A stretch of DNA of 64,000 nucleotides from Paguma larvata (lineage: Eukaryota; Chordata; Mammalia; Carnivora; Viverridae): the NCBI GenBank assembly GCA_030068075.1, contig CM057835.1, positions 70,598,895 to 70,662,894 on the forward strand. Direction: 5' to 3'. Position 1 is the first letter of the stretch; each line of letters opens with the position of its first letter. Below are positions 34,046 to 45,890 of the stretch, in pieces. The notes beneath the pieces were generated by a model. It did no database searches, had not been told where the DNA came from, and worked only from the letters and a program-made list of their open reading frames with translations. A program made the position numbers and the translations under genes.

Positions 34046-36815
34046 CCCACCCTCTCTCTCCTCTTCACCAAGGGGACTCAGGGGGTGCTGCTTCCTGCCC
34101 ACGTCAGGGCCCTTAGATCTTTGGCCCTTCTCAGAAACCCTCTCATCCCAAACCTACATCTCAAGACACCATTATAGAGATGCAGATATAGGTCACAATT
34201 TAGGTAATTTTGACATACAACATTCTCTTTCCTCTATCATAATGATGGAAAAGACCTAACAAGCTCAGGCAGTAAAAGGACCCTGAAAGAGTAGCTGGGC
34301 TGAAATGACATCAGACCCTGTACATCCATGATAGGTCTCTGTTCAGGAGATGGACACAGACCACAGGGTTCCGGGGTTAACCAAGGAGGTTGGTTCACTG
34401 AATATCTTCACTATGATTTCATTATGGAGTATAATGGTACTCCTGCCAGTGTTGAATATTCAAAAGGAAACTCTTGGTCCCAAGTGGAGGCAGTACAGAG
34501 AGCCTTGAACCCAAGAGGGTTGCAGTAGGAAAACAGTGTGCATGTTAGGATGTCTGTGGTAGGATCAACAGGGAGCATGACTTGAGATTCTCCAGATATA
34601 GTCAATTCTTAGCTTTGATGCCAAGAGTGAATCCACACCCTGCCTGCAGGACTTTTCTGGGGTCTATCCAGGACCACCTCTACTGGGACAATAGCAGGGA
34701 ATGGTAAAGGGGAGAGCACTGAAGTGGTAAATATATTGACTTCTCTTAATCTCAGCCCTGTGAGTAATCCACTTCAAATGCATATGGTAAGAAATGGGCA
34801 ATCTTACAGGACATATTGATTTCCTCAATAGTTTTTCTGGCATCTGAAAAACAAGCATCTTTCTCACACACTGACACTTTTGTATTAAAATTGAGTTAAC
34901 ATTGAGTTAGCATCCATATTGATCAAGGTAACCCTAGTCCCTGAGCACTGACCTGAGCAGGGTTGGGAGGGATTTTGATGCTAGATCACAGAAAATCAAG
35001 TTGGGTCCCCCTAGTCATGGAAAGTTCAGGAGCTTCCAACAGTGTGGACAACTCACATGTGAGTAGGAAGAAAGAAGGTGGCTGTTCTGTAGAAGGTGGG
35101 CACGGGTGCTAAAGGAGCAGGAAAAGAGGTCAACATCAGGTCTTGGTCTTGCAGTGACTTCTTTCAGCATTTGGCTGGCTGGAGTCACAGGGGTTCATAG
35201 GGCCGTGCTACTCACTCCACTAGAGGGTTGTTCTCTACCAAGAGTTTGCAGTCATTTTGATCCAAAACAGCCTCACATAGGTCCCTCTGGTGAGGATTTC
35301 CCTCAACCACTTACATTTTAGGAAACATAGTTGAGAGGATGGTAGAGAAATAATATCCAAACCTGTAGTGTGTATCATACCTCCTCCAAGCCCTCCTGGC
35401 GATTCAGGAAGAAAGTGATCCAGTAGCCTTAACTGGACAGATAGATGGACATGCTGTGGAAGTACAGACAGTGAATGGAAAAAATGGAGGAAGATGAAGA
35501 GCATTCCTTGTAGTACTTAGATGGGAGCCAACAAACAGGAGTGTGAAAACTACAAAGCCCTCATTAAAAGGGATCAAGGAATTCCATTAGTAGCCATTTT
35601 TATTTGTCAAGTTTATAACAAGTTCAGTGTCTCGGTAAGAGACACTGGTCAGCCCTTGTCATGTGAAAATGAGTAATGATCAGTGTGAAAATGATATCAC
35701 TTCCTGGATTGTTCCTCATCAATGGTTGCTGGCTTCACCAATTGCTAGGTGATCGTGGGACCAGGAATGAAAATATATGTCAAAAGTTCTTGAGTAGTTT
35801 GAGGCCTTTTAGAGTCCTCCAGAAAGAAAATCCGTTAGTACTATTGTCTCATGTGTCTTGAGCCTGGTGAGCTATTTACAATTTAACTCAGATTTTCTTT
35901 CTGGAGAAATCTAAAAGGCCTCAAACTACTCAAGGATCATCTGAAACAGGTCACAAGATTAAGCCAGGAGGAAAAATGGAGGTGTTTAGACATTTTGTAA
36001 GGCAGGCTGAGCCAAGAGTGAGAGTGAAGTCTCCTTTCCCCACTCCCCCTTATTCATTCTGCATCACCCTCCCTTCTTCCCTTCCACCCCTCACTATCTC
36101 CCTATTCTCACTTGTTATCAAAAGTTCTCACTCCCAATCTCTTTCTCTGGAGATGTCTGGAATACTCCCCATTGGTAGTGTTTTACTTAATTCTTCCAAC
36201 ATCCCATTTTATCCTTTGCTGTGTGTTCATTTTTCAAATATTTTTCCACATTTTTTTTCCTGTCCTAGAGTCAGTGTTTGTGCGTCTGTATGTTTTGGTT
36301 ACTTTGTTCTGTAATGGTCACAACACCAAAAATAATGATATTGAGTCTTTCATTGTGCTAGTTGTCCTGTGTGACAATCAGAATTCCTGACCTTCACCTA
36401 CAGGATTGAAGTCCTCATTTCCCAGAGGTGCGCATATTGGCAACTGCAGTTCCAAGGCTTACTTGTGCTGATGAGAGCAGGCACTCCAGGGACATGCCCC
36501 CTTCCTGATAGCAGCCTTCACCTGGTGACCTCTGCATGTGAGTGGGATGACAGTTGTACGTTGCACCCTATTCTGTGGGACTAAGAAGAACGCACTTGTG
36601 TCAGAGCTTGCACAATTTTTACTGCGGGTCTAGCTGTGACAGTCTCACAGGTCAACATCCTTCCCTCCTCTTACCTGCTTCTTCATCTTTTCCTTTACTC
36701 TGGGGTGTATTCTCAGGTTGGTCCAGAGTTCCTACACACTAATCTCTAAGTGAGAGTTTGCTCCTGGGAATCTTTGCCTACCACAGCTTTTTCTTTTCTT
36801 TTCTTTCTTTCTCTT
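34046..36815. other. Intergenic spacer, no gene seen
   Basis: About 2.8 kb between units 2 and 3 with no exon or clear transposon. The only structure noted is the inverted repeat at 35787-35935. Confidence 0.4.
35787..35935. repeat. Imperfect inverted repeat (hairpin-forming)
   Basis: Left arm 35787-35833 and right arm 35890-35935 are reverse complements with few mismatches (shared core TTGAGTAGTTTGAGGCC and CTCCAGAAAGAAAATC), separated by about 56 bp. RNA from either strand could fold into a stem of about 46 bp. Confidence 0.85.
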
Positions 36816-36819
36816 TTTT

Positions 36820-37445
36820 TTAAATGATTTATAATTTACATACAGTAAAATATATCCTTTTAGTGAATAGTTCAGTTCTGTGAGTTTTGACAACCTGCAC
36901 ACAGAGGTGTAAGCACTTCCACTATTTTGGTATATGACTGGTCATTCAGTTACCCATAAATTCCCCATGCCCCTTTGCATCAGACTCTCCCTCTAATCCC
37001 AAACCATGGCAACTTCTGCTCTGTTGTCTGTCCCTACAGTTTGGACTTTGCAAGTATGTCATATACATGGGATCATATACAGATTCTGGTCTCTTGGTTC
37101 TGACTTCCTTCACTCAGCACAATGCATTTGAGATACATCTATGTTTTTGTATGTATTAATAGTTCATTTCATTTTCATTGCTGAGTAGAAGTCCATTGCA
37201 CGAATGAACCAGTTTGCTTATCCACTCCCCAATTAAGGTACAGTATAGTTACCTCCAGTTTTGACTCTTTGACAATTTCAAATAAAGCTTTTAAAACATT
37301 TGTTTATGTTTTTTTTTGAGGATGTACGTTTTCATTTCTCTAGGGTAAATACCTAAAAATGGAATTAATGTCTCATATGATATATATTGAACATTCTATG
37401 ATATTGTGAAACTATTTTCCAATGTGAACACTTAATTTTTACTTT
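36820..37445 (-). mobile_element. Ancient L1 3'-end fragment
   Basis: Old L1 on the minus strand: 'TCACTCAGCACAATGCATTTGAG', 'GCTGAGTAGAAGTCCATTG', 'GTTTGCTTATCCACTCC', 'GGTAAATACCTAAAAATGGAAT'. No open frame. Interrupted on its right by a SINE, and probably the same element as 38150-39020. Confidence 0.65.
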
Positions 37446-37449
37446 TCCA

Positions 37450-37453
37450 TTTT

Positions 37454-37489
<36 letters not shown>

Positions 37490-37696
37490 TTGAGAGAGAG
37501 AGAGAGATTGAGCAAGAAGGTTCAGAGAGAGAGCGAATGAACCAGGGAGGTTCAGAGACAGAGGGAGAGAGATCCCAAGAAGGCTCTGAACTCAGATTGG
37601 AGCCAGACGTGGGGCTCGATTTCATGACCTCGAGATCATGACCTGAGCTTATATTAAGAATCTGATGCTTAACCGACTGAGCCACTCAGGAGCCCC
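37450..37696 (-). mobile_element. CAN SINE
   Basis: Minus-strand SINE with a long (TTTA)n tail at 37453-37491, the GAGAGAGAGAGAGATTGAGC body and head 'CTGAGCCACTCAGGAGCCCC'. The long tail suggests a microsatellite-expanded poly(A) region. Confidence 0.92.
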
Positions 37697-37940
37697 TGCA
37701 CTTTCATTATCATCAGGCATTTATGAGATTTCCAGTTGTCCCATATCCCCCTCAGCACGGAAGACCATCAGTTTGTTTTTATACAGTCATTCAAGTATGT
37801 CTGTACTGATGTCTCAGTATGTTTTGAAGTTTCATTTTCTTGGTGACATGATATTGAATCTATTTATCTTGTTGGTGAAGTGATTGATTAAATATCACCC
37901 TTTTTTAACATTCATATTTTCCCAGGTTTTCTTGTATTCA

Positions 37941-37944
37941 TGTA

Positions 37945-37990
<46 letters not shown>

Positions 37991-37998
37991 TGTGTGTC
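37941..37998. repeat. (TG)n microsatellite
   Basis: About 58 bp of TG units with two TTTG interruptions. Confidence 0.95.
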
Positions 37999-38149
37999 TG
38001 GGTATTTAGCTCTATGTGATTTTTTCCCATATGTAACTTTGTATATCCAATAAAGCAGTCAAGATACAAAACAGCTCCATCATCAAAAGGATCCCTTATA
38101 TTGTTCTTTATAACAACATTCATCATTCCTCACTCAGGTTCCCTCCACT

Positions 38150-39020
38150 GTCCCTAACCATGGCATCCAATAATTGATCCCCATTTCTAAAATATTTTAT
38201 GTTCAGAAGTGATATAGAAAAAGAGAAAAAAGGAAAAAGAATCTCACATTACTTAGCCTTTGTGGATTGCCATTTTTAACACTTCAAAATTCCCTGCAGA
38301 TTCATCAAAGCAATGAAAACTTGCTTTTCATTGTTGAGGAGCAATTCATGGTTTGGGTATACCAAAGTCTGTTTAATTACCTACCCATGGGAAAACATCT
38401 AGATTGTTCTCAGTTTGGGGCTATAATATATAATTGTGCTATGAAATTCTGTACATACATTTTCTGTGAGCATAAGTTTTCATTTCTCTGAAATAGATGC
38501 ACAGAGTTTAGTTGCTGGGTTGCATGGTAATTGCAAGTTTAGTTTTTTAAGAAAGAATCCAACTCTTTTCCAGAGTGACTGTACCATTTTACATTCCTAT
38601 CAGCCATTAATGACTGATACAGTTCCTTCACAACCTTACCAGCATTGGGGATTGTCACTATATTTTATCTTAGCCATTCTGATAAGTATGTAGTGATACC
38701 TTATGTGGTTTTAGTTTGCATGACTCTCATGGCTAATGATGAACATCTTTCCATGCACTACTTGCAATCTCTATATCCTCTTTGATGAAATGTTTACTCT
38801 TTTGCCCATTTCTTAAATGGATTCTATTTGGTTTTCGGCTTTTTTAATATTTAGTTTTGATAGTTCTTTATATACTCTATACACTACTTGTTTGTTGGAT
38901 ATGTAGTGTGCAAATATTTTCTATTACCTGTTTATTTCATTCAATTTAGAAATGTTTGCAGAGCAGAAGATTTTAATTTTGATGAGGTTCAATTTATTAA
39001 GCTTTTTTAATGAAACATGG
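38150..39020 (-). mobile_element. Ancient L1 ORF2 fragment
   Basis: Minus-strand old L1: 'TTGCTGGGTTGCATGGTAA', 'TTTTCCAGAGTGACTGTACC', 'TTCCTATCAGCCATTAATGA', 'CTTTGATGAAATG...TTTTGCCCATTTCTTAAATGG', 'GCAGAAGATTTTAATTTTGATGAGG' follow L1 ORF2 3' order. Many stops. Confidence 0.7.
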
Positions 39021-39588
39021 TTCTAGTGTCATCAAAAAATTCTTGCCTAGCCCTGGATTCTGATGATTTTCTCCTATGAGCTTTTCTAATATATAAAACA
39101 CAGACAAACAAACAAAAAATGCCTCGAAGCTGTATGACCATGTACTGGGTCAGATGATAGAATTCTGGCCTCTCACACAGCAGCATGACTAATTTTCTAC
39201 AAGCTCTGGTTTCATGCACTTTCAGCGCTGCCACCATGGATGATCTCATCACTAACAGTGAATCACTGAGGTGTTCTTGACAAGCCCAGGGAGAAAGCCC
39301 CAGACCAAGGCTGAAATGTGTGTGCATGTGCTGGAGGGAGGGGGTCAGTGTTTTCTCACTCAACCGTAGAGAGAGTTCTGGGGAACTTGAGTACAGGCCT
39401 TGAACTTAGGACTCAATGTAAATTCTCCATTAAGCCCAGCTGTTCTCTGTTCACCAGCGTGCCATTCAAGAAGGCCACGAAGAAGGAAGTAGATGTTTAT
39501 GAAGACATCCCCTTCCTGAGAATAAGAGAGGCTCTGATGCCCCATTCCAAACTGTAGATTCAGAGGTAGAGCCTGGGGCATCCCCACC

Positions 39589-40058
39589 ATGGCCTGGACT
39601 CCTCTCCTGTTCCCCCTCCTCATTCTCTGCACAGGTGCCTCTCCCCACACCTCAGACCCCAGAAATACCAGGGATCAGCCTGATTTTGACTTTCAGTTCA
39701 AAACAGAGGATGCTACAGGGTATGAACTCTCTGAAAATAAGACCCTCATCCTCAGATGCACTCTCTTCTCTTTCAGGTTCTGTGGCAGCCTCTGAACTGA
39801 TTCAGCCACCTGCGGTGTCTGTAGCCTTGGGACAAACAGCCAGGATTACCTGCCAGGGAAACAGCTTTGATAGCTATGCTGAAATCAGACCAAGCCCCTG
39901 TGCTGGTCATAAATGGTGATGACATCCTGGCTTCAGGGAACCCTGACCGATTCTCTGGCTCCAGCTCAGGGGATGCAGCCACCCTGACCATCAGTGGGGC
40001 CCAGGCCAATGATGAGGCTGACTCTTACTGTCAATCATATGATAGCAGTGGTGATATC
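39589..40058 (+). pseudogene. Ig lambda variable pseudogene, IGLV3-like
   Basis: Leader exon 39589-39634 is intact ([15 protein letters not shown], donor CACAG/GTGCC). V exon 39777-40058 starts after a good acceptor (TTTCAG/GTT). FR1 reads [19 protein letters not shown], then TC with the first Cys. After CDR1 'SFDSYA' about a dozen or more bases are missing, removing the core Trp and the WYQQKP of FR2 and shifting the frame. The rest is readable only in another frame: [38 protein letters not shown] with the second Cys, CDR3 QSYDSSGD. A perfect octamer is lacking upstream; a degenerate ATGTAAAT lies at 39416-39423. The signal is good. The unit is closely related to unit 4. Confidence 0.9.
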
Positions 40059-40097
40059 CACAGTGACACAGGAAGATGGGGAAGTGAGAAACAAACC
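40059..40097 (+). other. V-lambda recombination signal (23-bp spacer), unit 3
   Basis: Heptamer CACAGTG (40059-40065), 23-bp spacer nearly the same as in unit 4, nonamer AAACAAACC (40089-40097). Confidence 0.88.
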
Positions 40098-42950
40098 CCT
40101 TCCCCTTCTGTGTTACATTCTCCTTTAGTCCCAGGGGAACTATGGACAAAGCAGTGAGCAGGTGTGGCCCAGGCCCCCGGAACTCCCTCCCCACTCTGCC
40201 TTCCAGGCCGGCTATGAACAGAGTGAATCAGAAATGCATTCAGGGCCCGAATGTCTTGTTGTCTGTCCCTGATTAGGGAAAGAGGGCCTGAGTAGAAGAA
40301 CAGGCAGAGGAAGACATGCACTCAGTGGTAATTCATTCTGGATGTCCATATGATGGTGACTGGACCACTCATCAGCCCAATTTTTCTGGATTAATCTCTG
40401 GAAATCCCCAGTTCCTCTGACCTCCTGAAGCCCCAGGATCTTATGGCAGCCTTGGAATCTGAACAGAGAAAATCAGTGTTGTCGCAGACACTGGTATCCA
40501 CCAAGGCCTCCTCATGGATGACCCACCCACCACCCACTCACACCTAGTGGGAATCCCAGGCAGCCTACAGTTGCGCCCTCACTGGGAATTGCTGATCTGG
40601 AAGGCTGTCTCCTACAAGACACTGCTGCATGTCAGGTAATTATTCAGGTCGAATAACTGCCTGGAGCCAAGATCCCAAGTACCTGGCTCAGTACAGAAGG
40701 ACTTGCATGGCCTCACAACTAAACCCTCGATTGTAATCACATTGCAGGTCTTCCCAATCTTGCCTCGTACATTTACTTTTAAGGGCATCACTCCAAAACC
40801 CATCTGCATGCAATTGTCCATCACTGACTATGTTTCCACTGAGCCCAAAATGAAAAAAAAAAGTTTGTAGGGATGAGTATTGAAGACCAGCACAGAAAGA
40901 ATACTCTGGAATTCTGCTGATACTCTTTAGTACTGTTGACCATCCAGACATCAGAGAAACAATTGCAATGTTCTCAGATGACACAATCAGAAAGATGATT
41001 ATTCCTACCTGTCACAGTGGAAATGTCCCTAAGTCAGGAGTACTAGCTTGATTAAACAGAAAAATATTTCCTTAGTAATGGGGAAAAAGTTAACATAAGA
41101 CTAAATGTTGCTCTCGTTGCACCTAAAACAGTGAGAAAGCAAGTGGAGAAGGGGTCAGACTATTTCCATTAACTGTACTGAATGTAGAAGAAATGCCAAA
41201 AATAGAAATACAAAGATATTATGCACTATGCAAGGAAACATTCACAAAGGATGGAATTCTGTCAAACTTTCCAATGAGGAAGAAGGAAGATATGAGCCAA
41301 AATAAGAAAGAAAAAAAAAAGAGAGAAAAAAATGACCAACCCAAACTGACCCTGAAATTCTACAGGTGATAGACTTCAAATGCAAGGATGCAAAATACAT
41401 TTTCATAACTGTATTCCACTTGTACATGAGAGGTGAAGACTGATTGAATATACCAAGTGGAGACATGGAAAATATCATAAAAAATGACCAAAGCACACTT
41501 CCAGAAATTAAAACTACAGTGTCTGGCAAAAATTACTCTTGCTGGATTGACAGCATATTAAGCACTTCAAAAGAAATGATTAGCGAACATATGATATAGT
41601 AATAGAAAGTATAGACAGAGATGAAACTATAGAGGAAAAAAAGAAGGATGAAGAGGGAAGAGCAGAAACAGAAGGTTAGTGGGCTATAGGAAAACTTCAA
41701 GGAGAATAATAGGAATGTACTTTGAGTCCTTGACACAAGAAAGATTTTAGGAAAGGAGGTGGAAAGAAGAAATATAAGAAGAAATATTGGCTGAAAGTGT
41801 TTCAAATTTGGTGAAAACTATAATCCCAGAGGTTTGAGAAGGCCAAAAACCTTAAGTACATGAAATATAAAACACATGCACACAAGTACACACAAACATA
41901 ATCCAATTGCTTGAACCAGTGATAAAGAGACAATAATCAAAACAACCAGAGAACAGAGACACATGCTACACAGAGGAAACAAGTAGAGTGACAAAAGTAG
42001 ATTTCTCATTAGATGCAATGCGACTACACACTGGAGCCATATATTAGAACAATAAACAACAAAAACAGAATGAAACCTGTCCTCTTTGAATTCTTTACTC
42101 AGCGAAAAACTCTCTCAAAAAGGGAGGCCAAATAAACCTTTCTCAGACATACAAAAACTTACAGAATTGACCACTATCAGACTTTCAGTACAAGCATGGG
42201 CGAAGGTCACCTCTCAGACAGAAGGAAAGTGAGAATTAGATTTGAGAACTGTAAAAAAGAAATGAAAATCTTCAGATATGGTAACTACATAGATAAATAT
42301 AGAAACATTTTATTACATTGTAGTCCCTAAAAGATAATTCACTAGTTAAATAAAAAACACTAACAATGTATGCAGTGGTTTATAATGTGCATTAAAGCAA
42401 AATATAGGAACATGTTAGTAAAAAGGTTCGAGAGGAATAAGAAAATGTTCTAATGTTGTACTACTGTAATGTGGCATAATGTCACTAGTAGTAGACTTTG
42501 ATAAGTTAGAGGTACTGTAGACCCTATAGCTATCATTTTTGATAACAGTGATAGCTAATAAGCCAACAAAGATAATATGAAATTTTAAAAATATATTCAG
42601 TTAATTTTAAAATGAGAGAGTAAAAGGGAAGGGGGAACAATGAACAGATGGGAACACATGTCCCTGAGTCAGGTGTTGTCTGTATCTCTCAGAGCGCCTA
42701 GCCTAGCCCCGCGAACTAGCACCTGAAAGACCACAGAGGAATCCAAACACAGACTCCAAGGAGGGTGGTTTGACATAGTCATCATATGGTCAGATCCCAG
42801 GAAGGTGACTGATTCCAGACCTCGGAAGCCAAGAATAGCTTTCTCACCTCACAGCTCTGTAGTAGAAGCTGAGGGCTCCCTTCTTCTTCCGCAGTCACAG
42901 TTCTGATCTCAAAACTGAGGCATCAATTTGGAGTCCCAGGAGTGGAGGGA
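40098..42950. other. Spacer between units 3 and 4
   Basis: Non-coding. The middle (about 41300-42350) is ancient L1, listed separately. The parts before and after show no gene. Confidence 0.4.
41300..42350 (+). mobile_element. Ancient L1 ORF1 fragment downstream of unit 3
   Basis: Plus-strand old L1 ORF1: 'AAATTTGGTGAAAACTATAA', 'CAATTGCTTGAACCAGTGATAAAGAG', 'AGATTTCTCATTAGATGCAATGC', 'AAATAAACCTTTCTCAGACATAC', 'ACCTCTCAGACAGAAGG'. Full of stops. Similar remains follow unit 4 (about 43850-44560) and occur again at about 45060-45878. Confidence 0.65.
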
Positions 42951-42958
42951 ATTTGCAT
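42951..42958 (+). promoter_or_regulatory. Immunoglobulin octamer ATTTGCAT, unit 4
   Basis: A perfect octamer 113 bp upstream of the unit 4 ATG, with TATA-like AATAAGAGAG about 40 bp further down. Confidence 0.9.
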
Positions 42959-43063
42959 AACAGCAAAAATGACAACCCAAGCATCTGGACAGGAATAAGA
43001 GAGGCTGAGCGGAGCCTAGCAGTGCTGTGGGTCTCAGGAGGCAGAGCTCTGTGCATCTCCACC

Positions 43064-43559
43064 ATGGCCTGGACCCCTCTCCTGCTTGCCCTCCTCACTC
43101 TCTGCACAGGTGCTGCCCCTTGGGTCCTGCCCACACTCTCAACCCCCTAAGACCTGAGCTGGACTTGCACCAAACCCTGAGCTCAGCCCTGGCACAGCCA
43201 CAGAATTGGGAACCGGGAAATGAGCCCCTGGACCTCACACTAATCTGTCCTCTTTTGTCTTTTCAGGCTCCGTGGCCTCCAGTGGGCTGGCTCAGCTGCC
43301 CTCAGTGACAGTGTCCTTGGGACAGACGGCCAAAATCACCTGTTCTGAATTGGAGGGTGATTATGCACATTGGTACCAACAGAAGCCAGGCCAAGCCCCT
43401 ATGTTGATCATTTATGAGGATAGTGAGCGGCCCACGGGGATTCCTGACAGATTCTCTGGCTCCAACTCGGGGAACGCAGCCACTCTGACCATCACTGGGG
43501 CCCAGGCCGAGGACGAGGCTGACTATTACTGTCAGTCCTATGACATCGATAGTGATGCT
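43064..43559 (+). CDS. Ig lambda variable segment, IGLV3-like, apparently functional
   Basis: Leader exon 43064-43109 ([15 protein letters not shown], 46 nt), intron 43110-43266 with GT...AG ends, V exon 43267-43559. The frame is open throughout. Mature FR1 starts near [20 protein letters not shown]; the first Cys is in ITC, the core Trp in [15 protein letters not shown]2 is EDSERPT, FR3 [17 protein letters not shown], the second Cys in DEADYYC, and CDR3 starts QSYDIDSDA. After joining to a J-lambda segment it would encode the variable domain of a secreted or membrane antibody light chain in B cells. Octamer, splice sites and recombination signal are all present. CDR1 between Cys and Trp has 9 residues (SELEGDYAH), two fewer than the 11 common in IGLV3. 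Of the six V units it is the only one with no lesion. Confidence 0.93.
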
Positions 43560-43598
43560 CACAGTGACACAGGCAGATGGTGTAGTGAGACACAAACC
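43560..43598 (+). other. V-lambda recombination signal (23-bp spacer), unit 4
   Basis: Consensus heptamer CACAGTG (43560-43566), 23-bp spacer, nonamer ACACAAACC (43590-43598; one mismatch to ACAAAAACC). Confidence 0.93.
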
Positions 43599-45878
43599 AC
43601 TTCCCCATCTATGTAATAGTCTCCTCCAGCCCCAGGAGGACTGTGCACAGAGTAATCAGTAGGTCTGGCCCAGGTCCCCAGATCTGAGGTCTGGAGTCTG
43701 TCCCTTTCCTCACCACCCACCAGGCAGACTCTGCACAGTGTGGATCACCAGAGGATAAGTACACAGTTATTAGAACTAGATTTCCTCTGTTGCTCTGGGT
43801 GAAGGAATGTCGAGTGTGGAGGAGAAGATATGGAAGATATTTTTCAAAGATCAATTCTTTTAAAATTTCCACAATGAAATGCTCTGAAATTTAAAAATAC
43901 ACTGGATGGATTGACAGCAGATAGGATGCTGCAAACGAAGAGAAGAGTGAGTTTGATGTCAAGCAATTAAAACTATTCAAAATGAAACACAGAAGCAAAC
44001 ACCTCACAAAATGAATATAAGCTCAGTGCCTGTAGGACAACTCCAGGCCACCCATAAAGTGTGCAGGTAGGAACAGAGGGAGAGGAGAGAAGGAACTGAT
44101 GGTTAATAAAACATATGTGAGGAAATAGGCTACAAAAAGTTTCAAATTTGGTGAAATCCATAAACCAATATATCCAAGAGTCTAGAGCTTGGATACAGGG
44201 AACATGGAAGACAGCACAGCACACAGTGTCATGAAATTGCTAGAAATGAGTGATGCACACACTCTCACAGCCAGAGAGGAGATGTGTTCCGTGCAGAGGA
44301 ACCAGCTTCATGGTGGGAGCACATTTCTCATTACAGCCATGTAAGCAAGGGAAAAGGGGAGCAAAGTCTTCACAATGCTGTTAGAAAATACTTGTCAACT
44401 TTGCCTTTACCCAGGGGAAATCTCACTGAAAAGGGAAGACCAACTAAACCTTTCTCAGACTGCAGACCCCACAGAACTGATCATCCACAGACCCTCAGCA
44501 CAAGTAACAGTAAAGGACGCCCCTCAGACAGAAGGATAGGGTGACAGAGGGAAAGAGGGATATACATAAAGATAGAGAAAGCACCAGATATCATAACACC
44601 ATGGGTAAATATAAAAATAATTTTCGTATTTAATGTTTATAAAAGATAGTCAAGTGTTTAAAGAAAAACTATAGCAGTATGTTTGATATATAATGAATGC
44701 ATACCATGTTATAATGTCCTTACCCTGCATGTGTATGAGATCATTTTGCTGTGACGTTCTTTGAACAGTTAGGAGCTGAGATCTGTGAACCCAAAATATA
44801 AACCATGAAAACAATACCATGTTACAACAAACAGTTATAGCTAAGGAGGTGCATTACTTAGCACTGTCCAGAGAATACAGACCCAATAGAACATGTGTGT
44901 CATTTACGTGTCTGTATATAACTTTCTGTGGTGCAGGGACAGAGACAGTGCGGGAGAGAGACAATGACATTAAGAAATGGCTCACATAGCCATGGGGCAG
45001 CAGGTCTGGGAGCTGCAGGACAGGACAGAAGCCTGTGGATTGAAGTCAGTACGATGTTGCAGACTTTAATCCAAATTTAGTTTGAATGATTGAGATACTA
45101 AGAGGAGACAGAGAAGAAAATTATGGGATTCAATCAAATTGCTAGAGATGAAAACTACAAGGTCTCAGATTACAAACACAAAGGTTGAGATTAGCATCAG
45201 ACATGAGGAGCAGACATGTAAGGGAACCGGAGGACAGGGCACAAATTCTGAATGAAAGGCACAAAACTACTTTATAGTGAGCAGAACATCACTGAGTGTA
45301 GGAAAGTTCAGCAACGGATACACATGTGATTGTGTCCCCAGGGAGTGAAGGAGGGGAGGTGGAAAAGAATATTGATGATTATTGGCCACAAATGATCTAA
45401 ATTTCATAAATTCAAAAACCTACAGATTCCAAATTCTTGAGAAATCCCAGACACTAGAAATATGGGAGGAAAACACTACACAATATCCAGTTGTTTAAGG
45501 CAGAGAAAAACCATTTCAAAAACAAGCAGAGGGAAAAGTCACTTGGTCAGAGGAAGAGAGATAAGGATTTTGACAGATTCCTCACCAGCAGAAATGCACG
45601 TGAGAGGGCAGTGGATTAACATCTCTAAAATACTGAAAAAACAAACAAACAAAACTTTTAATTATTTAACCAGGGAAAATATCCTTCTATGATAAAAGAC
45701 ATCATAATTTTTTTCAGATATACCAAACTGAGGACAAACTGACAGAATTGATCATCAGCAGATCCTGAATATAAGAAATGATAATGAACTTCCTTCAGGC
45801 AAGAGGAAGTGATTCCACAGAGAATTTGAAACTACAGAATGAACCTGAGTCAGAAAAGACAACACAGGGATAAAGAGT
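43599..45878. other. Spacer downstream of unit 4 with two ancient L1 stretches
   Basis: Non-coding. Ancient plus-strand L1 ORF1-like DNA at about 43850-44560 ('TTTCAAATTTGGTGAAATCC', 'CTAAACCTTTCTCAGACTGC', 'GCCCCTCAGACAGAAGG') and again at about 45060-45878 ('ATTTCATAAATTC', 'TTTCAGATATACCAAACTGAGG', 'CTTCCTTCAGGCAAGAGG'). No V exon lies between the two L1 copies, although in the two preceding units a V gene precedes each copy. Confidence 0.5.
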
Positions 45879-45890
45879 AAGAGTATTTTT

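Noticed and set aside
37941..37998. CRISPR-like array among direct repeats
   Set aside because: Only simple microsatellites and dispersed transposons occur; no spaced palindromic repeats, and the DNA is vertebrate.
44560..45060. A seventh IGLV gene expected by spacing after unit 4
   Set aside because: No leader, V-exon motif, octamer or CACAGTG with 23-bp spacer found.
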